A stretch of 64,000 bases of DNA, from positions 1 to 64,000 of the forward strand of contig NZ_JAKTNQ010000006.1 in the NCBI RefSeq assembly GCF_022760835.1, in the 5' to 3' direction. The notes beneath the pieces were generated by a model. That model made no database searches and had not been told where the DNA came from. It saw only the letters and a list, made by a program, of their open reading frames with translations. The stretch is from Thermus altitudinis (lineage in GTDB: Bacteria; Deinococcota; Deinococci; Deinococcales; Thermaceae). The position numbers and the translations under genes are program-made. The stretch's first letter is position 1. Each line of letters begins with the position of its first letter. Shown one piece after another: positions 33,708-43,139 of the stretch.

Positions 33708-34617
33708 CCTCCACCTCCAAGGCCTTTCTTACCCCTTCTGGGTCTCCCACGGAAAGGGCCTGGGCTTCCTTCAGGGTGCGGGCCACCAGGCCCTTGAGCA
33801 CCTCGCCGCTACCAAACTCCAAAAAGCGCCGGAGGCCCCTCTTTTCCATATCCCTTAGGATCTCCACCCAGCGCACCGGGGCGGTGATCTGCTCCAGGAG
33901 AAGCGCACGGATGCGCTCGGGGTCCTCCTCGGGCTTGGCGGTCACGTTGGAGTAAACGGGAAAACGGGGTTTCCTTAGGGCCACCCCTGACAGGTCCCGG
34001 GCCAGGCGTTCCTTGGCGGGCGCCATCAGGGAGGAGTGGAAGGGGGCGGAGACCGGCAGGAAGACCACCCGGGCCCGTTTTTCCTTTAACCTTTCCGCCG
34101 CCTCTTCCACCGCCCCCTTCTCCCCGGAGATCACCGTCTGCTCGGGGGCGTTGAGGTTGGCCACCTCCACCCCCTCTAGCCCGGCCAAGGCCTCCTGGAT
34201 GGCCTCGAGGGGAAGCTTTAGGATGGCGGCCATGGCCCCCTTTCCTGGGGGTACGGCCTCCTGCATGTACCGGCCCCGGAGGCGCACCAGCCTAAGGGCA
34301 TCCTCCAGCCCCAGGGTGCCGGCGGCCACGTGGGCGGTCCATTCCCCCAGGGAATGGCCTGCGGCCAGAAGGGGTTCCTTCCCCCCGGCCGCCAAAAAGG
34401 CCCGGTAGGCGGCGTAGCCCACCGCCAGGAGGGCGGGTTGCTGGTTCTCCGTGAGGGTGAGGGCTTCCTCCGGGCCTTCCCACATGAGCCTTAGGAGGCC
34501 GGGCAAGGTGGCCTCGGCCCGGTCCAGGACCTCTTTGGCGGCGGGAAAGGCCTCGTAGAGGGCCTTTCCCATGCCCACCCGCTGGGAGCCTTGGCCGGGA
34601 AAGAGGGCGGCGTACAT
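33700..34617 (-). CDS. fabD: Malonyl-CoA:ACP transacylase
   Basis: Transfers malonyl groups from CoA to acyl carrier protein. The protein has 305 residues. It has FPGQGSQ at 6-12, the nucleophile S89 in GHSLGEW, and H194 in PVSAPFHS. Its ATG overlaps the fabH TGA by one base (TGATG), a coupling arrangement. It is the middle gene of fabH-fabD-fabG. Confidence 0.97.
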   Translation of the reverse strand: MYAALFPGQGSQRVGMGKALYEAFPAAKEVLDRAEATLPGLLRLMWEGPEEALTLTENQQPALLAVGYAAYRAFLAAGGKEPLLAAGHSLGEWTAHVAAGTLGLEDALRLVRLRGRYMQEAVPPGKGAMAAILKLPLEAIQEALAGLEGVEVANLNAPEQTVISGEKGAVEEAAERLKEKRARVVFLPVSAPFHSSLMAPAKERLARDLSGVALRKPRFPVYSNVTAKPEEDPERIRALLLEQITAPVRWVEILRDMEKRGLRRFLEFGSGEVLKGLVARTLKEAQALSVGDPEGVRKALEVEDA

Positions 34618-35585
34618 CAGGCTCCCCCCCAGGTGAGTACCGCCGCGGCCCAGGTGAGCCCGGCCCCAAAGGAAACCAGGAGCACGTGATCCCCTTCTTG
34701 GATCCGGCCGTCGTCCACCGCCTCCTTAAGGGCTAAGGGGATGGAGGCGGTGGAGGTGTTGCCGTAGCGGTCCACGTTCACCACCACCCGCTCCCAGGGA
34801 AGGCCCAGGCGCTCCCGGGCGGCGTCAATGATCCTCAGGTTCGCCTGGTGGGGCACGAAGACCTTGATGTCCTCCGGGGTGAGGCCGGCTTTCTCTATGG
34901 CCTCGAGGGTGGCGGTGTTCATCACCCGCACGGCGAACTTGAAGACCTCGCGCCCATTCATGTAGAGGCGGTTGCGCATGGAGGTGCCGTCGGGAAGCCT
35001 AGGGGCCACGCAGGCGTGGTAGAGCTCCTTGGCCCCGCTGCCGTCCGCCCCCAGCACGAAGGAGCGGAAGCCGAAGCCTTCCCGCACCCTTCCCACCACC
35101 GCCGCGCCCCCGGCGTCCCCGAAGAGGACGGCGGTGGCCCGATCGTTCCAGTCCAGGATCTTGGAAAGGGCCTCGGCTCCCACCACCAGGACCTTCCGGG
35201 CCAGGCCCGCCTCCACCAGGGCGTGGGCTTGGGCCAGGGCGTAAAGCCATCCTGGGCAGCCCGCCAACAGGTCGTAGGCGAAGCCCTGGATGCCAAAGCG
35301 GGCCTGGACCAGGGCGGCGGTGTCGGGGAAAAGGGCGTCGGGGGTGTTGGTGGCCACGATGACCCCGTCCACTCCCTCCAAAGCCCCCGGGTGCCGCTTG
35401 AGGAGGTCCTCCACCGCCTGGAAGGCCAGGTCCGAGGTGTACTCGTCCTGGGCGGCGATGCGCCGTTCCCGGATGCCGGTGCGGGTCACGATCCACTCGT
35501 CCGAGGTGTCCAAATAGGCCTCAAAGTCCTCGTTCCTCATGACCCTCTCGGGGACGTAAGCCCCCAGGGCCAGGATGCCGCTCAT
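34617..35585 (-). CDS. fabH: 3-oxoacyl-ACP synthase III
   Basis: Starts fatty acid synthesis by condensing an acyl-CoA with malonyl-ACP; in Thermus, branched primers are expected from the iso/anteiso lipids. The protein has 322 residues. The catalytic triad is C110 (LLAGCPGW), H246 (VPHQANLR) and N276 (DRYGNTST). The ATG at 35585 follows GGGAGG. The promoter lies within the terminator region of rpmF (TATAGT at 35615-35610). Confidence 0.97.
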   Translation of the reverse strand: MSGILALGAYVPERVMRNEDFEAYLDTSDEWIVTRTGIRERRIAAQDEYTSDLAFQAVEDLLKRHPGALEGVDGVIVATNTPDALFPDTAALVQARFGIQGFAYDLLAGCPGWLYALAQAHALVEAGLARKVLVVGAEALSKILDWNDRATAVLFGDAGGAAVVGRVREGFGFRSFVLGADGSGAKELYHACVAPRLPDGTSMRNRLYMNGREVFKFAVRVMNTATLEAIEKAGLTPEDIKVFVPHQANLRIIDAARERLGLPWERVVVNVDRYGNTSTASIPLALKEAVDDGRIQEGDHVLLVSFGAGLTWAAAVLTWGGA

Positions 35586-35609
35586 GCCTGACCTCCCGTC
35601 ATGGGCACC

Positions 35610-35615
35610 ACTATA
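35610..35615 (-). promoter_or_regulatory. -10 box (TATAGT) of fabH operon
   Basis: TATAGT on the minus strand lies 24 bases before the fabH ATG, with GGGAGG as ribosome site. It sits immediately after the T-tract of the rpmF terminator. Confidence 0.55.
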
Positions 35616-35627
35616 CCCACTAGCAGT

Positions 35628-35660
35628 GAAAAAAGTTGAGGCCCCGGGTTTAGGGGCCTC
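35628..35660 (-). terminator. Intrinsic terminator after rpmF
   Basis: On the minus strand, GAGGCCCC and GGGGCCTC pair with a short loop and are followed by AAC and six T residues. It is the clearest rho-independent terminator in the window. Confidence 0.85.
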
Positions 35661-35675
35661 TTATCTTGACCCGGT

Positions 35676-35858
35676 CTAGACTTCCAGGACCTTGCGCCCG
35701 TCGTAGTAGCCGCACTCCGGGCAGACGGTGTGGGGGGGTTTGGGCGCCTTGCACTCGGGGCAGGGTACCAGGGTCGGGGGGGTCAGGGCGTGGTGGCTCC
35801 TACGGGCATCGCGCCGTGCCTTAGAGGTCTTCTTCTTGGGTACAGGATGCTTGGCCAT
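35676..35858 (-). CDS. rpmF: Ribosomal protein L32
   Basis: A 60-residue large-subunit protein with the zinc-ribbon cysteines C33, C36, C46 and C49 (CPECK...CPECG) and the basic start [19 protein letters not shown]177 lies upstream and fab genes downstream, the common bacterial order. The 59-base gap to DUF177 holds a private promoter (TATACT, 35908-35903) and a stem-loop leader. An intrinsic terminator follows. Confidence 0.98.
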   Translation of the reverse strand: MAKHPVPKKKTSKARRDARRSHHALTPPTLVPCPECKAPKPPHTVCPECGYYDGRKVLEV

Positions 35859-35872
35859 CTCCAGTCCTCCAG

Positions 35873-35908
35873 GGGGGCTAAGGCCCCCGCTAAACCCCTG
35901 GTAGTATA
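35873..35908 (-). promoter_or_regulatory. rpmF promoter and leader hairpin
   Basis: TATACT (35908-35903, minus strand) is followed by a leader with GGGGGC-CTTA-GCCCCC (35888-35873). A competing CCAGGGG/CCCCTGG pairing overlaps it. GGAGGACTGGAG then precedes the rpmF ATG. It could be a site of autoregulation; that is inference. Confidence 0.45.
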
Positions 35909-35917
35909 GCAGACCCG

Positions 35918-36454
35918 CTAGAGTTCGGGAAGGAGGTCCTTAAGGCCCAATAAGGGGTGGTGGACCTCCGGCTCGTGGCCGCAGTCCACCAGGTTGCGGT
36001 CCGCCCCGCACACGGGGCAGAGGCCCTTGCATCCGTCCTGGCACAAGACGGTGTAGGGCATTTCGGTGACGAAGGCCTCGGTCAGGAAGGGAAGAAGGTC
36101 CAAGTCGGGCTCGCCAAAGGTGTAGTACTCCTCCTCCGCCTCCTCGTGGAAGACCACCTCGCCCAGGCCCTGCTGGTAGCGCAAAAGGTGCTGGAAGTGG
36201 GCGTGGATGGGGGTAGGGGTGGGCTTGAGGCAGCGGCGGCACTCCATGAGGGCCACGCCCTCCACCTCACCGGAAAGCCAGTACTCGTCCCCGCCCACGG
36301 CGGAAACCGCCACCTTCCAGGTGGCCTCGCCTTCCAAGGGGAAGCGCTCCTCCCCGACAAAGAAGGCTTCCTGCACCACGCCTGTGGCGCGAACCGTTCC
36401 TCCTTCTCGCAAGAGGCGGGCCAGATTGATGCTTGCCACCTCGCGGTATTCCAT
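35918..36454 (-). CDS. DUF177 (YceD-like) protein
   Basis: A 178-residue DUF177/YceD family protein, commonly encoded before rpmF and thought to take part in large ribosomal subunit or 23S rRNA maturation. Four cysteine-containing spots (CRRC near 74-77, then [13 protein letters not shown] near 138-150, C near 158) suggest a metal site. The ATG at 36454 is 7 bases after TATACT (36467-36462), a leaderless arrangement. It is divergent from the arginase gene. Confidence 0.9.
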   Translation of the reverse strand: MEYREVASINLARLLREGGTVRATGVVQEAFFVGEERFPLEGEATWKVAVSAVGGDEYWLSGEVEGVALMECRRCLKPTPTPIHAHFQHLLRYQQGLGEVVFHEEAEEEYYTFGEPDLDLLPFLTEAFVTEMPYTVLCQDGCKGLCPVCGADRNLVDCGHEPEVHHPLLGLKDLLPEL

Positions 36455-36461
36455 CCTTCTA

Positions 36462-36467
36462 AGTATA
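36462..36467 (-). promoter_or_regulatory. -10 box (TATACT) of DUF177-rpmF
   Basis: TATACT ends 7 bases before the ATG at 36454 on the minus strand. Confidence 0.6.
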
Positions 36468-36534
36468 GCGCTCCCCCCTCCTTTCTCCTAGAGGGGAGGC
36501 ATAAAGTTCCCAAGCGGTGTATGGGGTTTTCTGC

Positions 36535-36540
36535 TACCAT
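36535..36540 (+). promoter_or_regulatory. -10 box (TACCAT) of arginase gene
   Basis: TACCAT ends 7 bases before the ATG at 36548. An alternative ATG at 36539 overlaps the box and is rejected. Confidence 0.5.
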
Positions 36541-36547
36541 GCCCCCC

Positions 36548-37429
36548 ATGGAGCGGGTGGCCATCCTAGGAGTGCCCATGGACTTGGGTGCGGGGCGGCG
36601 CGGGGTGGACATGGGGCCTTCCGCTTTGCGCTACGCCCGGCTTGCCGAGGAGCTGGAGGGCTTAGGGTTCTGGGTGGAGGACCTGGGGGATGTGGGGGTG
36701 CCCCTGGCGGAAACCCTTAGGAAAGGGAGAACCCATGGGAATGGCCAGACCTACCTGGAGGAGATCCGCCAGGCGGCCCTCGAGCTTAGGGAAAGGCTCC
36801 GCTCCTTGCCGGAAGGGGTGTTCCCCATCGTGCTAGGGGGGGACCATTCCCTAAGCATGGGTTCGGTGAGCGGGGTGGCCCGGGAGCCCCTGGGGGTAGT
36901 CTGGGTGGATGCCCACGCGGACTTCAACACCCCGGAAACCAGCCCCAGCGGCAACATCCACGGCATGCCCCTGGCGGTGCTCTGCGGCCTGGGGCATCCC
37001 CGCCTGACCGAGGCCTTCCAGGCGGTGGACCCCAAGCGGGTGGTCCTGGTGGGGGTAAGGAGCCTAGACCCTGGGGAGAGGCGTCTCCTTATGGAAATGG
37101 GGGTTACCGTGTACACCATGCACGAGGTGGACCGCCTGGGGGTGGCCCGCATCGCCGAGGAGGTTTTGGAAAGGCTTGCTGGCCTTCCCCTTCACGTGTC
37201 CCTGGACGCCGACGTCCTGGACCCCACTCTGGCCCCCGGGGTGGGGACCCCGGTCCCGGGGGGGCTTTCCTACCGGGAGGCGCACCTGCTCATGGAAATC
37301 CTGGCCCATTCGGGCCGGGTGCGAAGCCTGGACCTGGTGGAGGTGAACCCCATTTTGGACGAGCGCAACCGCACGGCGGAGATGATGGTAGGCCTGGCCC
37401 TGAGCCTTTTAGGGAAACGTATCCTTTAG
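36548..37429 (+). CDS. rocF: Arginase
   Basis: Mn-dependent ureohydrolase splitting arginine to ornithine and urea. The protein has 293 residues. Metal ligands are visible in GGDHS (H100), DAHADFN (D121, H123, D125) and SLDADVLDP (D220, D222). The substrate loop SPSGNIHGMPLA is of the arginase type rather than agmatinase. The start at 36548 is leaderless after TACCAT. An in-frame extension to 35957 runs antisense to DUF177 and is rejected. No urease or polyamine genes are next to it here. Confidence 0.92.
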   Translation: MERVAILGVPMDLGAGRRGVDMGPSALRYARLAEELEGLGFWVEDLGDVGVPLAETLRKGRTHGNGQTYLEEIRQAALELRERLRSLPEGVFPIVLGGDHSLSMGSVSGVAREPLGVVWVDAHADFNTPETSPSGNIHGMPLAVLCGLGHPRLTEAFQAVDPKRVVLVGVRSLDPGERRLLMEMGVTVYTMHEVDRLGVARIAEEVLERLAGLPLHVSLDADVLDPTLAPGVGTPVPGGLSYREAHLLMEILAHSGRVRSLDLVEVNPILDERNRTAEMMVGLALSLLGKRIL

Positions 37430-37886
37430 GGATTGGCGCCAGGGGTTGTGCCGGCTATATCCCCGTCAAAGCGTTGGTGGGTGGGGCCCTCCTCCTCATG
37501 GTTTTGGAAGGCCACCTGGTCCTTTCGCGGGGCTCCAGGGGGCCATTGAGCGCCGGCATGCGGCGGCACTGGAGCGGTACGTGGTCTTTTCCCGGCCTCG
37601 AGGCGGATGGCAATGCCGTCCTGGGGAAGGCCCAGGACTATCCTTTGCGGCTTTAGGGCTATTCTTCCCCCAGGCCTTGGTGGATGCCCTGCTTGCGCCC
37701 GGGGGTCTTGCCAGCCTGGGCACGGGAAGGAATCCCGGCGAGGCGGGACTGGAAGAAGGGGGCCAATGGCGGCTCAAACCGCAAGGGCTTTCCCGGGCCT
37801 TGGTCTACCGCCGGGAGGATCCGTAAACCGGTTGGGTCATGGGGCGCCAGGGGTTAAGTTAAGGTGCCGGGGGGTACGGATGGGGC
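37430..37886. other. 457-bp stretch without a convincing gene; possible gene remnant between direct repeats
   Basis: Open frames on the plus strand (37446-37826 and 37474-37656) overlap in different phases. The first part (GGALLLMVLEGHLVLS) and the last part (WRLKPQGLSRALVYRREDP then stop) look coding but in different frames, as in a frameshifted gene. GGCGCCAGGGGTT occurs at both 37435-37447 and 37843-37855, each followed by GTGCCGG, the second after 8 extra bases. I do not recognise a product. Confidence 0.4.
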
Positions 37887-38270
37887 TTAACCCCTAGCCT
37901 GGCCCCGCAGGTACCGTCCCAGCCTCTGCCCTCCCTGGAAGGCCAGGGCCAGGCTTTCCCAGGGAGGTTCCTTTTTGCGGTGGAGAAGGGGGTCCAGGGC
38001 CTCCTTGGCCCACTGGCTCACCAGCACCGGGAAGTCCAGCCCCGTTTCCAGGAAGTACGCCTCTGCCTCCCGCCAGGCCCCCTCGCTCCGGCGGAAAAAG
38101 GCGGAGAGGTCCTTGGGCGGCGGGGCCTCCGGCCAGAGGAAGCCGCTTACCACCCCCAGGAGCCAGGCCCCCCGGAGGTGCTTGGGCAAGGCCTGGGCCC
38201 CCCGGGCCACGTACCCCAGGGGATCCTTGTGCAAAAGCTCCCGCGGGAGATGGGCCAGGGGGTCCTCCAT
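37887..38270 (-). CDS. Unknown protein, 127 aa
   Basis: A 127-residue protein that I do not recognise. It is rich in Leu, Ala, Arg and aromatic residues, probably all helical, without signal peptide or cysteines. Phrases such as HLRGAWLLGVVSGFLW and QGGQRLGRYLRGQARG could pack as a small helical bundle. The ATG at 38270 is 6 bases after TACACT (38282-38277), the same leaderless spacing as for known genes here, which supports it being real. It lies downstream of nuoN, apparently as a separate transcript. Confidence 0.65.
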   Translation of the reverse strand: MEDPLAHLPRELLHKDPLGYVARGAQALPKHLRGAWLLGVVSGFLWPEAPPPKDLSAFFRRSEGAWREAEAYFLETGLDFPVLVSQWAKEALDPLLHRKKEPPWESLALAFQGGQRLGRYLRGQARG

Positions 38271-38276
38271 GCCTTG

Positions 38277-38282
38277 AGTGTA
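38277..38282 (-). promoter_or_regulatory. -10 box (TACACT) of the 127-aa gene
   Basis: TACACT on the minus strand ends 6 bases before the ATG at 38270. Confidence 0.5.
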
Positions 38283-38318
38283 AACCTGGTGTGGGGAAAA
38301 GTCCCGGGCCCCAGGATA

Positions 38319-38343
38319 CCTTCCGTACCCCAGGGCCGGAAGG
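38319..38343 (-). terminator. Hairpin after nuoN
   Basis: CCTTCCG and CGGAAGG pair around an 11-base loop just 3' of the nuoN stop. No T-tract is present, so termination here is uncertain. Confidence 0.4.
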
Positions 38344-38351
38344 CCACGGGC

Positions 38352-39632
38352 TTAGCCCGCGGCCAGGGCGGGGAGCACGGCTCCGGGAATGAGGCCCAGC
38401 AGGATGAGAAGAAGCGCTACCCCCAGGGCCACGCTCCGGGCCCAGGGACGGGGGTGGGCCTCGGCAGCCCCCTTCTGGAACACGGCCAAGCCCAAGGCCA
38501 GATAATAGTAGGCGCTCACCGCGCTGGTGAGGAGGGCCAGCACCAGGAGCCCCCACTGGCCTGCCTTGGCCGCTTCACTGAAGACCAGGTACTTGCCCCA
38601 AAAGCCCGCCAGGGGAGGTAGGCCCAGGAGGGAGAGGGAGGACACAAAAAGGCCCAGGCCGAGGAGAGGGTCCCGGTGGAAGAGGCCTTTGATCCGCTCT
38701 AGGGGCACCCGGTCGGGGGAGACCTCCGAGAGCACGGCGAAGGCCAGTCCCGTGGCCAGCACGTAGGTGAGGAGGTAGAAGCCCAAGGCCGTGGCGTTTC
38801 CCGTGTAGAGGGCCAAGGCCATGTACCCAGCGTGGGCGATGGAGCTATAGGCCAAAAGCCTTTTCGCCTCCTGCTGGCCCAAGGCGGCCAGGTTCCCCAG
38901 GATCACGGAGAGGGCGATGAGGAGGGTCAAGGCGTCGGGGACGCCCGGCGCGGCTACCCGAAGCAGGGCGGCAAAGGCGGCCGCCTTCACCCCCGTGGCC
39001 ATGAAGAGCACCACCGGGGTGGGGCTACCCTGGTAGACGTCGGGGGTCCAGAAGTGGAAGGGGGCCAAGGCCACCTTGAAGCCCAGTCCCACCAGGAGGA
39101 GGCCCAGGGCGAGGGCGTAAAGGGGGCCTTCGCCAGGGGTCCCCGCCAGGAGGCTGCCCGTGGCCCCGTAGTGGAGGGCGGTGCCGTAGAGGAAGAAGGC
39201 GGCGGCCAAGGCCCCCAGGAGGAAGTACTTTAGGGCGGCTTCCAAACCTTCCCCTTTCCGCCAGGTGGCCAGGGCGTAAAGGGGGAGGGAAAGGGCCTCG
39301 AGGGCCACCAGCATCAGGATGAGGTTTTGGGTGGAGGCGAGAAGGTGCATCCCCAAGGCGGCGTAGAGGACCAGGAGGTAGAACTCAAAGCGCCGGCTCC
39401 GCACCAACCCCACGGTCCAGAGGGCTCCCAAAAGGGCCAGCAGGGTAAAGACCTGGGCGATGCCGTCCACCTGGTAGGGGCCAAGGGCGAAGGGCCTTCC
39501 CCAGGTGAGAAGGAGGGAAAGAAGGGCCAAGGAGAGCCCCAGGATGGTGAGCCGTTTGTAAAGGGGCACGGAAACGAAGAAGCCCAAAAGGGTAAGGGCC
39601 ACGGAGAACACGGTGAGCACCATCAGGGTCAT
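38352..39632 (-). CDS. nuoN: NADH-quinone oxidoreductase subunit N (Nqo14)
   Basis: Antiporter-like membrane subunit of complex I, one of three proton-channel subunits. The protein has 426 residues with about 14 membrane helices. The family segment HFWTPDVYQGSPTPVV contains the conserved region before the broken helix. The ATG at 39632 overlaps the nuoM stop (ATGA). It is the last gene of the complex I operon. Confidence 0.96.
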   Translation of the reverse strand: MTLMVLTVFSVALTLLGFFVSVPLYKRLTILGLSLALLSLLLTWGRPFALGPYQVDGIAQVFTLLALLGALWTVGLVRSRRFEFYLLVLYAALGMHLLASTQNLILMLVALEALSLPLYALATWRKGEGLEAALKYFLLGALAAAFFLYGTALHYGATGSLLAGTPGEGPLYALALGLLLVGLGFKVALAPFHFWTPDVYQGSPTPVVLFMATGVKAAAFAALLRVAAPGVPDALTLLIALSVILGNLAALGQQEAKRLLAYSSIAHAGYMALALYTGNATALGFYLLTYVLATGLAFAVLSEVSPDRVPLERIKGLFHRDPLLGLGLFVSSLSLLGLPPLAGFWGKYLVFSEAAKAGQWGLLVLALLTSAVSAYYYLALGLAVFQKGAAEAHPRPWARSVALGVALLLILLGLIPGAVLPALAAG

Positions 39633-41038
39633 GCGCCACCTCCAAGGATCTTGGCGAAGGCCTCCGCCAGAGGCTCAAGGCCCTTTACGAAGAACCCGGG
39701 GAAGACGCCCATGAGGACCAAGGCGGCCACCGTCAGGAAGGCGAAGGGCCATTCCGCCCCCTTCAGGTCCTCCGCCCCCCTCGGACCCTCCTCCCAGAAG
39801 ACCTTCTGGAAGGCGGTGAGGGCGTAGGCGGCCCCGGCGATCACCGAGAGGAAGGCGAGGGCGGTGAGCCAGGGGCTGGCCTTGTAGGCCCCAAGGAGGG
39901 TCATAAGCTCTCCCGGAAAGCCGGAAAGCCCCGGAAGCCCCACCATGGCCAGGAACAGGAAAAGGGCCAGGGCGCTCAGCCCAGGGGCGCTTTCGGCTAG
40001 GCCCCGGAAGCGCCCGATCTCCAGGGTGTGAAGCCTTTCGTAAAGCCTACCCGCCAAGAGGAAAAGCCCCCCCGTGTAGACCCCGCTGGCCGCCAGGAGG
40101 TAAAGCCCCCCCATGGCCCCTTCCGGGGTGCCGGAGAAGACCCCCAAGGCGGCCACCCCCATGTGGGAAACCCCGGCATAGGCCAAAAGGGTCTTGAAGT
40201 CCTTGGCGGAGAAGGCCACCCAGGCGCCATATAGGGCGGAGATGGCCGCCAGGAAGAGGAGAAGCCCCTGAAGTTCGGCAAATCCTCCCGGGGCTAAGGG
40301 GATGGCGAAGCGGAAAAAGGCGAAGACCCCCACCTTGTAGAGGGTGCCCATGGCGTCGGCGAGCCCCGAGGGATGGTTTTCCTGGTGGAAGAGGGGAAGC
40401 CAGGCGTGCAGGGGGAAAAGAGGTGTCTTGATGGCAAAGGCTAGGGCGAAGCCCAAAAACACCCAGAAGGCAACGCTTCCCCCCACCGGGTGGGCCAGGA
40501 GGTCCTCGAGGAGGAAGCTGGGGCTCCCCCCCAGGGCCTTCACCGCCAGAATGGCGGCCAGCATGGGCAGGGATCCCGCCAGGGTGAAGAGGAGGAAGGT
40601 GTAGAGGGCTTTAAGCCGCCCCTCACCGCCATAGAAGAGGAGCATGAGGAGGGCGGGGATCAAGGCCGCTTCAAAGAACAGGTAGAAGACCAAAAGGTCC
40701 CGGGCGGCGAAAAGCCCCAGGAGAAGGCCGGACATGAGAAGGGCCAGGCCCAAGAACCGGCCTTCCACCTGGGCCACCAAAGCCCCCAGGAAGACGGTAA
40801 GGCCGATGGTGAGGAAGAAGAGGGCGGCAAGCCCATCCAGCCCAAAGGCCCAGTAAACCCCGAACCCCGGAAGCAAGGGAAGGGTTACCTCGTGGGCCAT
40901 TCCGCCCGGGTGGGTGAGGAAGAGGTAGAGGTTGAGGAGGAAGCTTAACCCCGCCCCCCAAACCCCCAGGGTGCGGGGAAGGCCTAAAAGGAGGAGACCG
41001 CCCAAGAGAAGGGGTAAAAGAATCGCCAGGATTACCAC
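39629..41038 (-). CDS. nuoM: NADH-quinone oxidoreductase subunit M (Nqo13)
   Basis: Antiporter-like proton-channel subunit of complex I. The protein has 469 residues with about 14 membrane helices. [22 protein letters not shown] contains the lysine and histidine residues typical of the M subunit. The start is GTG at 41038, overlapping the nuoL TAA by 7 bases. Confidence 0.96.
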   Translation of the reverse strand: MVILAILLPLLLGGLLLLGLPRTLGVWGAGLSFLLNLYLFLTHPGGMAHEVTLPLLPGFGVYWAFGLDGLAALFFLTIGLTVFLGALVAQVEGRFLGLALLMSGLLLGLFAARDLLVFYLFFEAALIPALLMLLFYGGEGRLKALYTFLLFTLAGSLPMLAAILAVKALGGSPSFLLEDLLAHPVGGSVAFWVFLGFALAFAIKTPLFPLHAWLPLFHQENHPSGLADAMGTLYKVGVFAFFRFAIPLAPGGFAELQGLLLFLAAISALYGAWVAFSAKDFKTLLAYAGVSHMGVAALGVFSGTPEGAMGGLYLLAASGVYTGGLFLLAGRLYERLHTLEIGRFRGLAESAPGLSALALFLFLAMVGLPGLSGFPGELMTLLGAYKASPWLTALAFLSVIAGAAYALTAFQKVFWEEGPRGAEDLKGAEWPFAFLTVAALVLMGVFPGFFVKGLEPLAEAFAKILGGGA

Positions 41039-42855
41039 CGCATCACCCCCAGTAGCAGCAAGGCGCCCAGCACGAAAAGAAGGGCATAAACCCTTAGGTA
41101 ACCGGTCTGCAGCCGAGTGATCCCTTGGCCTAGGCTACGTACCCCCCCGCCCAGGCCGAAGTAGCCGCGCAGGAGGCTACGGTCCCCCAGGAAGAGGGCC
41201 TCCGCCAAGGCCTTCAAGGGGTTCACCAAAAGGGCGTTGTACACCCGGTCCGCATAGAAGCTTTCCCGGCTCCAGGCTTCAAAGGTGAGGTACCAGGCAG
41301 GGAAGGTTTTCCGTTGGAAGAAGGTGAAGCCCAGCCAGAGCCCCCCGAGGGCCACCACCCCCGAGAGGGCGATGAGGCCCCATTCCGCTCCCAAGGAGAG
41401 GTGGTGGGCCTCCACCTCCGCCAGGGTGGGCTTCAAGAAGGGCTCGAGGAGGTTGGGCAGGGGATGGGGCAGGGCCAGGTACCCGGCCAGCACCGAGCCC
41501 AGGGCCAAAAGGTGGTTGGGCCAGAGCATTACCGGAGGGGCCTCATGGGGATGGTGGTGCCCCCGCTCCTCCCCCAGAAAGACCAGGACGAACCAGCGCA
41601 TGGCGTACATGGCGGTGAGCACCGCCACCAGTAGCGCCCCCAGGTAGAAGCCCAGGCCGCCGAAGGGGTAGGTGAGGGTGGCGGTGAGGATGGCGTCCTT
41701 GGACCAGAAGCCCGAGAGGAGGGGCAGGCCCCCTAAGGCCAGGGCCCCGATGAGCCCGTGCCAGCGGGTTAGGGGCAGGTGCTTCCAAAGCCCGCCCATC
41801 TTGCGCACATCCTGTTCCCCACCCAAGGCGTGGATCACGCTCCCCGAGGCCAGAAAGAGGAGGGCCTTGAAGAAGGCGTGGGTGAAGACGTGGAAGAGGG
41901 CCACCCAGTAGGCCCCTACCCCGGCGGCCAGGAACATGTACCCCAGCTGGCTGATGGTGGAGTAGGCCACGATCTTCTTGATATCGGTCTGGCCAAAGGC
42001 GGAAAGGGCCCCGTAGGCGGCCGTGATCAAGCCTATGACGGCGATGGTGTAGGAAACGTCGGGGAGGTTGGCGTAGAGGAAGGAGCTACGGGCGATGAGG
42101 TAGACCCCGGCGGTCACCATGGTGGCCGCGTGGATCAGGGCGGAAACCGGGGTGGGGCCGGCCATGGCGTCGGGAAGCCAGACCATGAGGGGCACCTGGG
42201 CGCTTTTCCCCACCGCCCCCAGGAAGAGGAGAAGGCCTGCCAGGGCCAGCAGGCTGGGGTTTTTCAAGGGGCCTTCCAGGGCTTCTTTGAGCTCGCTGAT
42301 GGAAAGGGTGCCGTAAAGGGCAAAGAGGATGGCCATGCCCAGCATGAAGCCCAGGTCGCCGATGCGGTTGACGATGAAAGCCTTGCGGGCGGAGTCCGCA
42401 TACTGGGCGTTTTTATACCAGAAGCCGATGAGGAGGAAGCTGGCCAATCCCACCCCCTCCCAGCCGATGAACATCACCGGGTAGCTGTCGGCCAGGACCA
42501 GGGTGAGCATCATGGCGATGAAGAGGTTGAAGTAGGCGAAGAAGCGGCTGTAGCCGGGATCCCCCCCCATGTAGCCGATGGCGTAGACGTGGATGAGGAA
42601 CCCCACCCCGGTGACGATGAGGAGCATGAAGCCCGAGAGGTTGTCCAAAAGGAGGCTGAAGGGGATTCCCGGGAGCCATTCCGCCTCATACCGGGCCCCA
42701 CCCGAAAGGAGAAGGCCCACCCCCACCAGGAAGGAGGCCAGGACCAGTAGGGAGGCGACCACCCCGGGTAGGGGTTCCTTCATCTGCTTGCCGAAAAGAC
42801 CCAAAAGGGCAAAGCCCAAGAGGGGAAGGAGGATGGTCAGGAGAAGCATCTTCAC
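41032..42855 (-). CDS. nuoL: NADH-quinone oxidoreductase subunit L (Nqo12)
   Basis: Distal antiporter-like subunit of complex I, whose C-terminal amphipathic helix HL lies along the membrane arm. The protein has 607 residues. The conserved [36 protein letters not shown] region is intact near residues 215-250, and a long C-terminal segment (500-607) fits helix HL and the last membrane helix. The start is GTG at 42855, coupled to nuoK by GTGA. An in-frame ATG two codons later is an alternative. Confidence 0.96.
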   Translation of the reverse strand: MKMLLLTILLPLLGFALLGLFGKQMKEPLPGVVASLLVLASFLVGVGLLLSGGARYEAEWLPGIPFSLLLDNLSGFMLLIVTGVGFLIHVYAIGYMGGDPGYSRFFAYFNLFIAMMLTLVLADSYPVMFIGWEGVGLASFLLIGFWYKNAQYADSARKAFIVNRIGDLGFMLGMAILFALYGTLSISELKEALEGPLKNPSLLALAGLLLFLGAVGKSAQVPLMVWLPDAMAGPTPVSALIHAATMVTAGVYLIARSSFLYANLPDVSYTIAVIGLITAAYGALSAFGQTDIKKIVAYSTISQLGYMFLAAGVGAYWVALFHVFTHAFFKALLFLASGSVIHALGGEQDVRKMGGLWKHLPLTRWHGLIGALALGGLPLLSGFWSKDAILTATLTYPFGGLGFYLGALLVAVLTAMYAMRWFVLVFLGEERGHHHPHEAPPVMLWPNHLLALGSVLAGYLALPHPLPNLLEPFLKPTLAEVEAHHLSLGAEWGLIALSGVVALGGLWLGFTFFQRKTFPAWYLTFEAWSRESFYADRVYNALLVNPLKALAEALFLGDRSLLRGYFGLGGGVRSLGQGITRLQTGYLRVYALLFVLGALLLLGVMRW

Positions 42856-43139
42856 CCCCTAAGCTCCGAAAGGTCGTCCACCGCGGTGCTCTCCCGTTGG
42901 CGGAAGATGGCCACGATGAGGCCGAGGCCCACCGCCACCTCGGCGGCGGCGATGGCGATCACCATGAGGGCCGCCACCTGGCCCTCCAGGCCGTAGGCCC
43001 GGGCGAAGCCCACCAGGGAGAGGTTGGCGGCGTTCAGCATGAGCTCAATGGAAAGGAAAACCAAAATGGCGGTCCTGCGGGTCAAGACCCCATAGACCCC
43101 CAAGGCGAAAAGCAGGGCGGAGGCCAATAGGTAACTCAC
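42852..43139 (-). CDS. nuoK: NADH-quinone oxidoreductase subunit K (Nqo11)
   Basis: A 95-residue membrane subunit of complex I with three helices. The conserved glutamate lies in [16 protein letters not shown], and a second acidic position in [16 protein letters not shown]. The start is GTG at 43139 ([17 protein letters not shown]), the same length as the T. thermophilus subunit, and it overlaps the nuoJ stop by 4 bases. A longer frame to 43352 is inside nuoJ. Confidence 0.96.
   Translation of the reverse strand: MSYLLASALLFALGVYGVLTRRTAILVFLSIELMLNAANLSLVGFARAYGLEGQVAALMVIAIAAAEVAVGLGLIVAIFRQRESTAVDDLSELRG

Noticed and set aside
35957-36547. 197-codon N-terminal extension of arginase
   Set aside because: It lies antisense to DUF177, and family length and the TACCAT box support a start at 36548.
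41779-42750. 323-codon open frame antisense to nuoL
   Set aside because: Shadow frame typical of high-G+C DNA; His/Gly/Glu-rich, no recognisable motif, and nuoL on the other strand is a clear gene.
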